64,000 nucleotides of DNA from Prochlorococcus sp. AG-402-C09 (GCA_003279565.1 QCHN01000005.1:62001-126000); one strand, 5' to 3'. Numbered from the stretch's first letter, positions 8,940-18,518 are shown. The notes: a model not told the origin generated them from the sequence alone. Numbers and translations are program-made.

Positions 8940-9665
8940 TCAATTTATTGAATAACCAGCAGAGTCTGAATCAGATTTAAACATTTGAACTGTTTCTAAC
9001 GAAAGTTTATTTAGATCATAATTATATAATTTAATTTTCTTTATTATTTCAGGTGGTGCAGTTATAATATTACAACCAACTTTAGCGGCTTCATATATAT
9101 TATAAACTTCTCTTGTGCTTGCCCAAATTAATTCAACATTATTTAAATGTTTATCCTTCAATTTATTTATTGCGTAATCTATAAATAAAGAAGGATTTAA
9201 ACCAGTATCTGCTATTCTTCCTGCGAAAATTGAAATATAAGCAAATGAATTACCTTGTAAGTTTCTTATACATTCATCTATTTGAGAGTAAGATAATACA
9301 GCTGTAATATTTACTTTTATATTTTCATTTAAAAGTTGTTTTATTACGCTACTTGTTGGTTCCCCTTGGCTATTAGTTATTGGTATCTTTACATAAACTG
9401 ATTTTCCTAAACCTGATAATATTCTTGCTTGATCGATCATTATATCTAGATTGTCAGAAAAAACTTCCAGAGAAATTGACTTTCCTTGTGAGGCTTTAAC
9501 AGCCGAATTTGCGAAAGTCATATAGTTAGTAACTCCGGATCTTCTCATCAGAGTAGGATTAGTTGTAATTCCATCTATAAAATCATCTTTGGCTAATTTA
9601 ATAATTGAATCAAGATTAGCTCCATCTGTAAATATTTTGATTTTATGGGTATCAAAATTAAACAT
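8940..9665 (-). CDS. Transaldolase / fructose-6-phosphate aldolase-like enzyme
   Basis: 241 residues, close to the short TalC/Fsa class. The early TDGANLDSI and GITTNPTLM segments, SVYVKIPIT with the Schiff-base lysine, NITAVLSYSQ, and SIFAGRIADTG are all family hallmarks. Transaldolases can produce sedoheptulose 7-phosphate, the substrate of GmhA, which would explain its presence among heptose genes; that link is inference. The start codon overlaps the stop of the hddC-like gene by one base (TAATG), so translation is probably coupled. A housekeeping transaldolase is expected elsewhere in the genome. Confidence 0.88.
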   Translation of the reverse strand: MFNFDTHKIKIFTDGANLDSIIKLAKDDFIDGITTNPTLMRRSGVTNYMTFANSAVKASQGKSISLEVFSDNLDIMIDQARILSGLGKSVYVKIPITNSQGEPTSSVIKQLLNENIKVNITAVLSYSQIDECIRNLQGNSFAYISIFAGRIADTGLNPSLFIDYAINKLKDKHLNNVELIWASTREVYNIYEAAKVGCNIITAPPEIIKKIKLYNYDLNKLSLETVQMFKSDSDSAGYSIN

Positions 9666-10363
9666 TATAATGAAAGGAGCTTAACTGCTTTAGAATATGA
9701 CTCTATTGTGCCGATCTCAGTATAAGGTTTACTTACTTCATAAAAATAAGCTTTTGACTCTTCACATAACATATTCATAATATGAGCAAGATCAAATTTT
9801 AGGTGTTTATATTCTTTGAAAATCTTTCTATTGAAAGCTATTGCCCCATAGTCTATGTAATTTGGATTTAATTTTAAATTGAATTTATCATAAATACAAT
9901 CGAGTGAATTATCTTTATTCTTTTTACAATGAACATTAGGCTTTTCTTCTGATAATTCACTAGAAAGAACTGACATCGTCATCATTTTTTCTGATTTAAT
10001 ATGTAATTCATACATTTCTTTGTAGTTAAAATTTAGTATAGTATCTCCATATTGAACAATAAAATTTTTATCTAAGTACTTATAAGCATTTTTAATTGCA
10101 CCTCCAGTACCCAGCAAGTTATCCTTGTTCTCTATCGAATAGGTTATATTATATAAATTTTTAATTGATTCAATATATTTTATATATAATTCTTTTTTGT
10201 ATCCTAAGCAGAAATGTATGCTTGTAGGTTCAAATGTATTTATAGATTTAAGTACATGTTCCATAAAAGGCTTACCATTAAACTCAAGTAATCCTTTCGG
10301 TAAATCATTAGATATTGTTTTAAGCCTTGTTCCTAGACCTCCACATAAGAATACAATTTGCAT
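9665..10363 (-). CDS. hddC: D-glycero-alpha-D-manno-heptose 1-phosphate guanylyltransferase-like
   Basis: 232 residues. The N-terminus IVFLCGGLGTRLKTI followed by LPKGLLEFNGKPF is the nucleotidyltransferase signature (G.GTRL...PK). FIVQYGDTILN matches the metal-binding D motif and DYGAIAFNR a later sugar-site segment. It would join GMP to heptose 1-phosphate. The assignment to HddC, rather than a general sugar-phosphate nucleotidyltransferase, rests on its position one base after the HddA-type kinase and in the same run as gmhA and gmhB. Confidence 0.88.
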   Translation of the reverse strand: MQIVFLCGGLGTRLKTISNDLPKGLLEFNGKPFMEHVLKSINTFEPTSIHFCLGYKKELYIKYIESIKNLYNITYSIENKDNLLGTGGAIKNAYKYLDKNFIVQYGDTILNFNYKEMYELHIKSEKMMTMSVLSSELSEEKPNVHCKKNKDNSLDCIYDKFNLKLNPNYIDYGAIAFNRKIFKEYKHLKFDLAHIMNMLCEESKAYFYEVSKPYTEIGTIESYSKAVKLLSL

Positions 10364-10364
10364 T

Positions 10365-11348
10365 TTAGGCGTGCATCACGTGAACACCAAGATGGTCAAT
10401 ACTAAATCTTAATTCTTGTAATCCTATTTTACTCATTGCATTTCTTAATTGAATCTTATCATTAGTTACATACATAAGAAATCCTCCTCCTCCTGCTCCT
10501 ACTAGTTTTCCTCCGATAGCACCATTTTCTAGAGCTTTTTTGTGGAAACTTAGTATCTCTTTTGAGCACATATTTGGACTTCTTTTCAGTTTTTGATTCC
10601 AATGATCATGCATTAAAAGTCCTAGTTGATTAATATCACCTCTTATTAATAAATCACGTGATGTTAAACCCATTTCTTTTACCGAGTCAAGGTTATATAG
10701 CATTTGTTCGTCGTTTTCCTTGCTTTTATTATTCTGATCAGAAAGTATTGATGAAGATGATCTACTATAACCTGTGAAAAACATAAGAATTGAATCTTGA
10801 ATATCATTTAGCTTCTCTTCTGAAATTGGTAGCCTCCTAAATTCAACAGAATCGTCTTTGTGGAAAATATATTCACATAAGCCTCCAATAGCAGATGCAT
10901 ATTGATCCTGCTTCCCTACGGGCTCTTCTAATCTATCAATTTCAACTCTACAGGCTAATTCGGCAATTGATTGGTTGGTTGCGTACTCAGAATTAAACAT
11001 TTGTATGGCTTTAATAGCCGAAACAGTAAAAGCGCCAGATGAGCCAAGTCCTGTGCCTGCAGGTATATCAGCTAAAGTTGTCAGCTCGATTTGCAATTCT
11101 TCTTTCTGTTCTCTCATCATTAAAATCTCTCTAAATATCTTATGTTTAATTTCGGTTGGCTTTCTTACATGTTCTATATCTGAATATTTCAAAAATATTC
11201 CTTTTTCAAAAGGCTTAATAGCAGAAGTATATACATATTTATCTATTGCACTTGCAATTAAATAACCACCACGTTTGCGGTAATAAGAAGGAAGATCGGT
11301 CCCTCCACCCCCAAGAGATATTCTTAAGGGGCTTCGAACCATTAACAT
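10365..11348 (-). CDS. hddA: D-glycero-alpha-D-manno-heptose 7-phosphate kinase (GHMP kinase)
   Basis: 327 residues. The start RSPLRISLGGGGTDLPSYY is characteristic of HddA-type GHMP kinases, and DIPAGTGLGSSGAFTV is the GHMP phosphate-binding loop. GGKLVGAGGGGFLMY near the C-terminus is GHMP motif 3. The enzyme phosphorylates the anomeric position of heptose 7-phosphate to give the alpha-1,7-bisphosphate. It sits 99 bp after gmhA and one base before hddC. All main kinase motifs are intact. Confidence 0.94.
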   Translation of the reverse strand: MLMVRSPLRISLGGGGTDLPSYYRKRGGYLIASAIDKYVYTSAIKPFEKGIFLKYSDIEHVRKPTEIKHKIFREILMMREQKEELQIELTTLADIPAGTGLGSSGAFTVSAIKAIQMFNSEYATNQSIAELACRVEIDRLEEPVGKQDQYASAIGGLCEYIFHKDDSVEFRRLPISEEKLNDIQDSILMFFTGYSRSSSSILSDQNNKSKENDEQMLYNLDSVKEMGLTSRDLLIRGDINQLGLLMHDHWNQKLKRSPNMCSKEILSFHKKALENGAIGGKLVGAGGGGFLMYVTNDKIQLRNAMSKIGLQELRFSIDHLGVHVMHA

Positions 11349-11447
11349 ACTTTAAAATAATAATTTATTTTTACATTAGCATAATAAAGATGAAACAAAG
11401 AAGTTGAAATTAAATTTCTTAATGCCTTTTTAAAATCAAATAATTGT

Positions 11448-12056
11448 TTAGATTTGAGCAACTACAGATTCCCATTTTGTTGGATTAATCTTTAACTCAG
11501 GCAAGCTTGCAAATAAATGCCAAAGCACTGTTTGAAATGACTCAGAATGAGGCGTAATGTGAGAATTGTTGACAACCGGAACTAAAATCGAAGCATTTGC
11601 AACTTTTCTTGTATAACCTTCTTCCTTTCCAACTATTCCAACAATATTAGAGTTTCTTTGTTGAGCAAGTTCTAGTGCATTAACAATTCCTGGGCTTATG
11701 TTTTTTTCACGGCTTCCTCCACCTACAGAGAATACAAAAACAATATCTTTTGATGTAAGTTTGCTAACTTCAAGCCAGGCACTAAAAATTGTTTCCCATC
11801 CCTCATCATTAGTCCTCGCTGTTAGTTCGGATACATTGTCACTAGGTGCATAGCATTCAATACCTGTTAATTTCCTCAAATCACATACAGCATGGGAAGC
11901 ATTACCAGCGCTTCCACCAACTCCAATAAAAAAAATCCTGCCTTTACTTTCTCTAACCTTTATTAGTTCATTTGCAACTTCTAGAACTTCATTGGTATCT
12001 ATGAGAGAAGCAATTTGTGAAACCTCATCCAGGTATTTTTCTATAAACTTCTTCAT
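11448..12056 (-). CDS. gmhA: Sedoheptulose 7-phosphate isomerase (SIS domain)
   Basis: 202 residues, a single SIS domain. FFIGVGGSAGNASHAVCDLRK is the phosphosugar-binding loop (FFIGVGGSAGN), and FVFSVGGGS is the second one; HITPHSESFQTVLWH near the C-terminus is the metal/substrate histidine-glutamate region of GmhA. It turns sedoheptulose 7-phosphate into D-glycero-D-manno-heptose 7-phosphate, the first step of the heptose pathway. It is the first gene of the long minus-strand run, so the main promoter probably lies in 12057-12368. Confidence 0.92.
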   Translation of the reverse strand: MKKFIEKYLDEVSQIASLIDTNEVLEVANELIKVRESKGRIFFIGVGGSAGNASHAVCDLRKLTGIECYAPSDNVSELTARTNDEGWETIFSAWLEVSKLTSKDIVFVFSVGGGSREKNISPGIVNALELAQQRNSNIVGIVGKEEGYTRKVANASILVPVVNNSHITPHSESFQTVLWHLFASLPELKINPTKWESVVAQI

Positions 12057-12368
12057 TTTAGCTGAGTAAGATTTATGATTATTGTATCATGATGCCTTGG
12101 AATTGATTTATTATCAGTATTATTTTGAATCAATAAATAAGCTCTAAATTTGTCAATTACAATATTAATTGTCTAATATTGATAGAAATGTATATAATTA
12201 AAGTTTTAAATTAAAAACCTATTCTCTAAAAAGACTTTTCTTAGAATCTGCTTGTCTATTTATTAAGATGAAAAATATGTAAATATAGAGCTATGACTTG
12301 CTAAATATTTACCTTATGCTGTATGGTTTTAGTAAGATTGTTTATGTTAATAGTTAAATATTACCCTT
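12057..12368. other. Divergent intergenic region between gmhA and the WavE-like gene
   Basis: A 312-bp AT-rich gap separates the two divergent genes, so promoters for both the heptose run (minus) and the WavE-like gene (plus) should be here. I see no open frame of note, no tRNA and no clear terminator hairpin. No promoter could be fixed with confidence because most of the stretch is A/T. Confidence 0.5.
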
Positions 12369-13292
12369 ATGAAAAAAATTATTGTAAGCTTTCAAGGCGT
12401 TCTTGACGAAAAAAATTATGAATGTGCTTTAACTTTCACTGATATTCTAGAGGGGCAAGATATTGAGATTGACTTTGTATTTTTAGCTTGGAAAAATTCA
12501 AAAGACTATTTTTTAAAATCTGATAAAATTAAAATTATATATTTAGAAGATCCTTCATCAGTTAAAACTTATGATAATAAATGGTATATTAATTTAAATA
12601 GACAGATAAGATCTAATGATTTCCTTTTAGATTATTCAAGAAATAGGTATGAATATATAGTGAAAATGCGAAGTGATATAAAATTAATAAATAAAACAAA
12701 ATTTAAAAATGAATTATTAAAAGCAATAGATATTCCAAAAATATGGGTATTGAATACACCAACTTCTTCTCCTAGATTGCTAACACCAATATCACTAAAA
12801 GATCATATTTCTGATTGGTTCTTTGGGGGTACATTTGAAAGACTGAATGAGTGTTTACAGCTAGAAGAAATAGATGAATATAGTCTTCTTGATGAAACTC
12901 CCTATAAGTATAAAAACTTTATTTTTTGGAGGAGGCACCAAAATGAGCAACTGATTTGGAAAAAACCATGGGCAACTGAAGAGTTTATTGAGCCTTTATC
13001 TAGGCAGTGGCAAAAAAGGAATATAAATAATTCTATGGTTTATGCTAATTACTTGTATCGTAATTTTTATCTTTCAAGCCCTTTGAAAATAGGATTAAAT
13101 TCTAACAGCAAGCCATTAAGTTTCTTTAGTTGGTATCTAAATACATATTCAATAATTAATCTAAATATTATAGAGACATTCCTTTTGAATAAAGGAATGT
13201 TGAGGTTATTAGTATTTTATCCTCCTGTTTTTAGGTATTTGATTTATACTTTAAAAATAACTTTTAGTAGAAATAAGTATTTAAGATTTTGA
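12369..13292 (+). CDS. WavE-like polysaccharide biosynthesis protein
   Basis: 307 residues. The pattern is that of WavE/LPS-core proteins: IIVSFQGVL at the start, NRQIRSNDFLL, then EYIVKMRSDIKL (the K.RSD motif), and DHISDWFFGGTFERL. The C-terminal part has hydrophobic stretches near residues 270-300. The family is tied to LPS or surface glycan assembly and may hold glycosyltransferases, but the reaction is not established from what is visible. It is a lone plus-strand gene next to the heptose run and has low-GC composition like its neighbours. Confidence 0.75.
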   Translation: MKKIIVSFQGVLDEKNYECALTFTDILEGQDIEIDFVFLAWKNSKDYFLKSDKIKIIYLEDPSSVKTYDNKWYINLNRQIRSNDFLLDYSRNRYEYIVKMRSDIKLINKTKFKNELLKAIDIPKIWVLNTPTSSPRLLTPISLKDHISDWFFGGTFERLNECLQLEEIDEYSLLDETPYKYKNFIFWRRHQNEQLIWKKPWATEEFIEPLSRQWQKRNINNSMVYANYLYRNFYLSSPLKIGLNSNSKPLSFFSWYLNTYSIINLNIIETFLLNKGMLRLLVFYPPVFRYLIYTLKITFSRNKYLRF

Positions 13293-13436
13293 TTAAATAA
13301 TCCAAAAAAATTATAAAAAAATATTTTATCAGCCAATTAAATTCCTGACCACTACCTATTGAAAAAACAAAGGGTAAGTAATATGTTTAAGTTAAATTAA
13401 TAAAATTTTAATTTTCATTCTTTTCATAGTCGTAAA

Positions 13437-15359
13437 GTGAATTACTTAAATCTAAAAAATTATACATATTTTTTTTTAGTCTTAATTCCATTTTTAGAAA
13501 TTATAAAAACCAGCAAAGCAGATGAATTAATAAAATGGGAAAAGCTTTCAACTGGTGAAACGAAACGACCCCAGATAGAGTGGACAAAGATTTCTGAAGA
13601 TGGGACTTTATTATTAGAAAGAAACCCTTCTTCGGAAAAATTTGTAAACTTAGAAAATCATACGAGAGACAAAGAAACTCTGATTAAAAAAAATCTAAAG
13701 AGTTTCAATCAAATTTATATCGACAATAAGGAAAAAGAGCTTGAGTATAATGACTATTCTCGTACACTTCGACTGGGCCTCTCTGTCCCTACCGCAAATC
13801 AACTTCCAGCAACAGAGAAAAGATTTTCAAATATTATTCGTTCATCATTCAAAGGTAATGATGAAGGATCAGGAACAGGAAATCAAAATTACAGTACAAG
13901 ATTTGATTTCGGAATAACTAATGACTTTCAAATCTCAGCATTTCTTTCTGAAGCTGATGATCCTCTCTATTCAAAAATCAAAGGATTAGAAATACGCCCA
14001 GCCAATTTATGGCAAAATTATGGAACTGCAATTCATTGGAAAATAATTGGAAAGAATTTTTTGAATGAAACAACCAAACAGAATAAATTCTTTAATTTAG
14101 GTCTCACAAGCTCAATAGAACTTTGGAACGTAGGTAGTGGTGGTTGTGACTCAACAGGGTGCAAAGGCAATGACAACGCAAGTCCAAATATATTTAATGA
14201 CTCTGGTGAAAGAGTTATTACTAGCAATCTTATTGGTTCAGTTGCATTGCCGATGACATTTAATACCTCACCTAAAACACAATTAACAATAACACCAGGT
14301 GCCAGTTTTTTACCCTCTAATCAAGGGAAAGGCCAAGGAGGGGAAGGTGAATTTTATGGGAATAACATTTGGCTTGGAGGAGGAGGCTTGTGGAATCCAA
14401 TTAAAGAAATTGAATTATTCAGCTCTGTACTTTTCCCCTTTGGTCCAGGTAGTAATAGTTTTGATCATCATCTCAATTTTAAAAGAGTCCCTGTTTACAC
14501 AGCTGGTTTAGGATGGAAACTTAATCCAAGGATAAGACTTGAAGGAGCCCTTACAAATGGTTGGGGAACTACTCCCGCAACAAGTTTATTAACTATTCCA
14601 TCATCCAACCAACTCGGCTACTCTGGACGATTTCACTACACCGCCGGAGCTAAGGACACTCCTCAACCTACCCTTACGAAAAGACAACTATCATTAGCAA
14701 GTGGAGGCATAACTGTTAATACAGCGCTTGTGCCACCAGATAAGACTACTCAAATAACAACAAATATAGACAATAAAGGAAATATATCTACTCTTTTGGC
14801 TAAATCTCTATCAAATATATACCAAGTTCAACTATATCAATTTGGATGGTTTAAAGATGCACCTCAATCTAATTCTATCCAAAATACCTATCTTAGTAAT
14901 GATGGCTTTCATTGGCGCATAGGTGGTAAAGGAGTTTGGTTGTCTCAGCTTAAAGGTGACCCAATTTGGTTGTCAGCCAGAATATCTGCGGGTAGACATA
15001 ATGATCAAAAAAACAATCAAGGATATGCGTTTTTGGAATCAATTCAAACCTATGAAGTTAACCAAAAACTAGCTATTAATAGTAATCCTAAATTTGCATG
15101 GAATGGGATTGAAAATATTTATGGATTAGGATTAAGTGCAAACTACCAATTAAGCAATAGTTTTCAATTGATTCCAGAATTAAATATAATTTCTTCACAG
15201 ATTAACGAAAGCAATTTCACCACGGGTGTTAGATGGCTATTCAATGATAGTACTAATGTTGATCTATATCTAAGTAATGCTGTAGGTTTAATGGATATTG
15301 GACAAATGCAAAGATCCAAATCAACACGATTAGGATCAAAAATTTCAATTAGCTTCTAG
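13437..15359 (+). CDS. Probable outer-membrane beta-barrel protein
   Basis: 640 residues starting at GTG. Residues ~10-28 form a signal-peptide-like hydrophobic core ending near SKADE. The rest is rich in alternating polar/aromatic stretches with many Gly, Asn and Tyr/Trp, and ends in RLGSKISISF, a C-terminal phenylalanine as in outer-membrane beta-barrels. A repeated LRLGLSVPT...FDFGITNDFQISAF and LYLSNAVG pattern fits barrel strands. No catalytic motif is visible. It ends inside the P450 gene on the opposite strand (11-bp convergent overlap). It could be a channel for the lipid or glycan made by the adjacent genes, but that is only positional inference. Confidence 0.7.
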   Translation: MNYLNLKNYTYFFLVLIPFLEIIKTSKADELIKWEKLSTGETKRPQIEWTKISEDGTLLLERNPSSEKFVNLENHTRDKETLIKKNLKSFNQIYIDNKEKELEYNDYSRTLRLGLSVPTANQLPATEKRFSNIIRSSFKGNDEGSGTGNQNYSTRFDFGITNDFQISAFLSEADDPLYSKIKGLEIRPANLWQNYGTAIHWKIIGKNFLNETTKQNKFFNLGLTSSIELWNVGSGGCDSTGCKGNDNASPNIFNDSGERVITSNLIGSVALPMTFNTSPKTQLTITPGASFLPSNQGKGQGGEGEFYGNNIWLGGGGLWNPIKEIELFSSVLFPFGPGSNSFDHHLNFKRVPVYTAGLGWKLNPRIRLEGALTNGWGTTPATSLLTIPSSNQLGYSGRFHYTAGAKDTPQPTLTKRQLSLASGGITVNTALVPPDKTTQITTNIDNKGNISTLLAKSLSNIYQVQLYQFGWFKDAPQSNSIQNTYLSNDGFHWRIGGKGVWLSQLKGDPIWLSARISAGRHNDQKNNQGYAFLESIQTYEVNQKLAINSNPKFAWNGIENIYGLGLSANYQLSNSFQLIPELNIISSQINESNFTTGVRWLFNDSTNVDLYLSNAVGLMDIGQMQRSKSTRLGSKISISF

Positions 15360-16770
15360 GAGATAAATTTAGATAAATTCCATTATTTGTTCTTAAAGTT
15401 AAAAATCCTATTAAATTAGGTACATGAGCTTTTACTTGGGAAACATTATAACGGCGAATGAATTCGGCAAGAATTAAAATAGCTTCCTGCTGAGCAAAAG
15501 AAGCACCTGGACATTTTCTTGGCCCTAAGCCAAAAGGTAAAAAAATATTTCTTCTGAGAGATTCAAAATTGTTTCCTAAAAAACGTTCAGGTACAAATTT
15601 GTTTGGTTCAGTCCAGTGATTTTCATGCCTATGAATAACCCAAGGAGATAATGTTAATAGTGCCCCTAGAGGACATCGAGATTTGTGTTTGTCTACCTCA
15701 AAATTAGTATTCGATTGAGATCTGGCGCGGATAAAAAAAGTAACTGGTGGATACAATCGGAGAGTTTCATTAAAAACGGCTCCACAGTATTGGAGTTTTC
15801 GAATATCTTCCACTCCAAGCATTTCATCCAGTCCGCGTTCTCCTACAACGGAATCAACCTCTTCACGCATTAAATTCTGCACTCTCGAATCAAAAGCAAC
15901 CAACCATAAAGCCATACCTAATGAACTTGCTGAAGTTTCATGTCCAGCTAAAAACAAGAAACAGACTTGATCTATTAACTCTCTCTCAGAGAATGATTTA
16001 TTCGTTTTTTGATCTTTAGCTTGTATGAGACTATCTAAAAGATCCCTTGGAGGAATAAACCTTTCTTTTCTATGTTTATATTCTTCAAGCCTATTACTAA
16101 TTATCTTTTGTATCCAAGTACGAATCAAAAGTGCATCTTTATTTAAAGTAGATTGAATAAACTTCTTTGGCAATCTTAAGAAGCGAAAAATCAAGACTCT
16201 TCCGGCATTCTTCTGATATCGACTAAAGGCTTGAAAGATATTATTAGCTTCCTCTTGTTCAAGTTCTCTACTTAAAATAGTACGTATTATGACATCAGCA
16301 GTAACTAAAGTAATTTCTTTGTCAATATTTAGGAAAGATAAGTTGTTACTTTTTTTTATTCGTTTAAATAAGGATTCTGTAGCTAAAGACATTGAAGGAA
16401 AAACCCTTTTTAAATTAGCTATTTGAAATGCTTGATCAATTAAACGTCGTTGGAAAGCCCATTCTTCTCCATTGACAGAAAAAATAGCTCTGCCAATCAA
16501 TGGTTCAAGAATCCACAAGGTATATGGATGTTTTGGAAAATTATCAACTTCATCAATAAGAACTCTTCTAACTAAATTTGCATCATTAACTAAAAAAACA
16601 GGTAGACCTAAAATATTCAATTCACCTAATTTAATACGGTAATCCCATTCATTTAAAAAACCCAACCAAGAATTCCAACCTCTAAATAGTCTTTTAAAAA
16701 TATTTGCAGTGTATGGCTTTGGCTTTGGCCAAGGAGGATCTTTTGAATTTTCTGTTATAAACTTCTGCAT
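15349..16770 (-). CDS. Cytochrome P450
   Basis: 473 residues, full length. The I-helix oxygen-binding motif is LFLAGHETSASS (AGxxT), the K-helix motif is FNETLRLYPP (ExxR), PERF comes later, and the haem loop FLPFGLGPRKCPG carries Cys420. It would hydroxylate or desaturate a hydrophobic substrate with electrons from ferredoxin or a reductase not seen here. The start codon lies just 4 bp after the stop of the alpha/beta hydrolase gene, so the two form a transcription unit next to the polyketide locus. A role in tailoring the polyketide-derived chain is likely but unproven; CYP120-like or fatty-acid hydroxylase roles remain possible. Confidence 0.95.
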   Translation of the reverse strand: MQKFITENSKDPPWPKPKPYTANIFKRLFRGWNSWLGFLNEWDYRIKLGELNILGLPVFLVNDANLVRRVLIDEVDNFPKHPYTLWILEPLIGRAIFSVNGEEWAFQRRLIDQAFQIANLKRVFPSMSLATESLFKRIKKSNNLSFLNIDKEITLVTADVIIRTILSRELEQEEANNIFQAFSRYQKNAGRVLIFRFLRLPKKFIQSTLNKDALLIRTWIQKIISNRLEEYKHRKERFIPPRDLLDSLIQAKDQKTNKSFSERELIDQVCFLFLAGHETSASSLGMALWLVAFDSRVQNLMREEVDSVVGERGLDEMLGVEDIRKLQYCGAVFNETLRLYPPVTFFIRARSQSNTNFEVDKHKSRCPLGALLTLSPWVIHRHENHWTEPNKFVPERFLGNNFESLRRNIFLPFGLGPRKCPGASFAQQEAILILAEFIRRYNVSQVKAHVPNLIGFLTLRTNNGIYLNLSPRS

Positions 16771-16774
16771 AAAG

Positions 16775-17932
16775 TTATTTATTATTTATCAATAATCCAA
16801 TAAAATCTACATGTCGACAATTCATTCGTAAATAATTAAAATGAATTTCAAACTGATTAAACAATAAATTTATCCGAGAAAAATTTTTGTTTAATGATGC
16901 CAATTGAATGACTTTCATTCTTGGATATGATTTGGCAAATGGCGCAGTTAATCCACAACTAGTAAATGGATTAACTCCAGCGAAACATAAGAGATCCTCT
17001 CTTGAAGTTACATCTAGCCAATTAATTTTAGGTAGATTCCCTAATTCTTCCAAGTCTTTTCTAAAATAATCAGCTCTTTTATACATACCTAAGTTCGCAA
17101 GGTTTTGTCCCAAAGTAATAAGAGACAAGCGTTTACAGAGATTTATTTGATTAGGTCTTCGGTGTAATTCAGCGGCCAACATAGTTAAAACAAAGGAACC
17201 ACTACTATGACCAACCATATTTACTTTGTAAGAAGGCTCATTCTCCTCTAAAATGGATAATTGATCAGCAAATTTAGAAACTCGATCTCTTAATTCTTTA
17301 TCAGAAGTTAAACCTAACTTGTGAGTAAAAAAAATAGATCTAGCTAGCCAAACAATACCTATCGAATTAGCTATTCTCCAGAAAAAATAAAGAGATGAAA
17401 ATAATATCAAAAAAAGAATCAAAATTTTTATATGAAGTATTTGATTATTAATAAAATCAAGTGATCCTATCAAGCTTGCAAAAACACAAGAGATGCAAAA
17501 AGATAAAAGAAGGAAGGTTGGAGGATAAGCACCACATATTGCAACCCCAGGAAATAATTTATAATAAGCACTGAATCCTCCACGAAAAAAATACCAATAA
17601 GCAAATTCAAGGCATTTCCAAGTCATTGTTATTGGACTCTTAGGCCAGTTGTCTCTAGCGATGTCATCCCAATGAAGAAAACAAAGTTCAGATATTTTTT
17701 CAGAGTGACTATTTAATAAACATCTATCATTAGTAGTTATAGTCCATCTAGTTATATGGCCATTCGTGATCCTTTGTCCTAATGTAAAGCCTTGAGTCTT
17801 CAGGTCACCCTGAAAAATTCTCTTGTAGTGAGCAGCTCCTCGGGGATCAAATCCGCTTATAAAATATGTACGATGTATTTTCTTTCTCAATGATTTTTCC
17901 CGAACTGAACTTTCAATAGATTTTAGAGCCAT
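16775..17932 (-). CDS. Membrane-associated alpha/beta hydrolase (lipase/esterase-like)
   Basis: 385 residues. An early YFISGFDPRGAAHYKRIFQ segment is followed by two hydrophobic helices at about residues 135-190 (CISCVFASLIGSL and ILILFLILFSSLYFFW). The nucleophile elbow is VGHSSGSFVL with Ser243, after which come helices typical of the fold; histidines near the C-terminus (CRHVDF) could complete the triad. It could release, load or trim an acyl chain. It is upstream of and nearly touching the P450 gene. Its ATG overlaps, on the opposite strand, the ATG of the START-like gene (CATG at 17930-17933), so each promoter must lie inside the other gene. Confidence 0.8.
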   Translation of the reverse strand: MALKSIESSVREKSLRKKIHRTYFISGFDPRGAAHYKRIFQGDLKTQGFTLGQRITNGHITRWTITTNDRCLLNSHSEKISELCFLHWDDIARDNWPKSPITMTWKCLEFAYWYFFRGGFSAYYKLFPGVAICGAYPPTFLLLSFCISCVFASLIGSLDFINNQILHIKILILFLILFSSLYFFWRIANSIGIVWLARSIFFTHKLGLTSDKELRDRVSKFADQLSILEENEPSYKVNMVGHSSGSFVLTMLAAELHRRPNQINLCKRLSLITLGQNLANLGMYKRADYFRKDLEELGNLPKINWLDVTSREDLLCFAGVNPFTSCGLTAPFAKSYPRMKVIQLASLNKNFSRINLLFNQFEIHFNYLRMNCRHVDFIGLLINNK

Positions 17933-18518
17933 GATTAAATTCTCTGAAAACTTAACAAAAAAGAGGTCTCAACAAAAAAATTATAATTTTCATGTTGCTT
18001 TGTTATTTTTAATAATACCTTTTTATTTAAATCAATCATCCTACGCCGAAAAGAACAATCCATTTATAACTAGAATAGAAGGGAAAATAACTGCTTCTGT
18101 AATAATAAACGAGAGTCCTATTAAAGTATGGAAAACTTTGACTAATTATAAGGAAACTGGCAAAAAAATGCCTGATATTAAAAAAGTTATACTTATAAAT
18201 GATAGTAGTAATTATAAAATTATTGAACATACCTATAAAGCGCCCTATACATTTGGACAAAAGGTAAAAGCGACAATAAAGATTCAAGAAGATCCGAATA
18301 TTATTATTAGTTATCGACTTGTCAGAAGTAATCATATTAAAGCATTAGAGGGGTACTGGATAATAAATCCAATTCAAGATGGAACTTTATTAACACATAG
18401 TGTCAACCTAGATCCTGATTTGCCTAGGTTTTTAAAACCTTATTTCCTTGATTTATTTGAAAGTAGTATAGAAAAATCTATGAACATATTAAAAGAAATT
18501 ATTTTGGATAATGAATGA
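17931..18518 (+). CDS. Exported START/SRPBCC-like (cyclase/coenzyme-binding) protein
   Basis: 195 residues. Residues ~20-40 make a hydrophobic export signal ending near SSYA. The mature part follows the SRPBCC pattern: GKITASVIINESPIKVWKTL (first strand and helix), then a NYKETGKKMPDIKKV region and a C-terminal long amphipathic helix. This fold binds hydrophobic ligands and may carry or shape a lipid. No catalytic residue can be named. It overlaps the hydrolase start codon divergently and its last 20 bp overlap the end of the GT2 gene, so it is embedded in the polyketide locus. Confidence 0.75.
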   Translation: MIKFSENLTKKRSQQKNYNFHVALLFLIIPFYLNQSSYAEKNNPFITRIEGKITASVIINESPIKVWKTLTNYKETGKKMPDIKKVILINDSSNYKIIEHTYKAPYTFGQKVKATIKIQEDPNIIISYRLVRSNHIKALEGYWIINPIQDGTLLTHSVNLDPDLPRFLKPYFLDLFESSIEKSMNILKEIILDNE

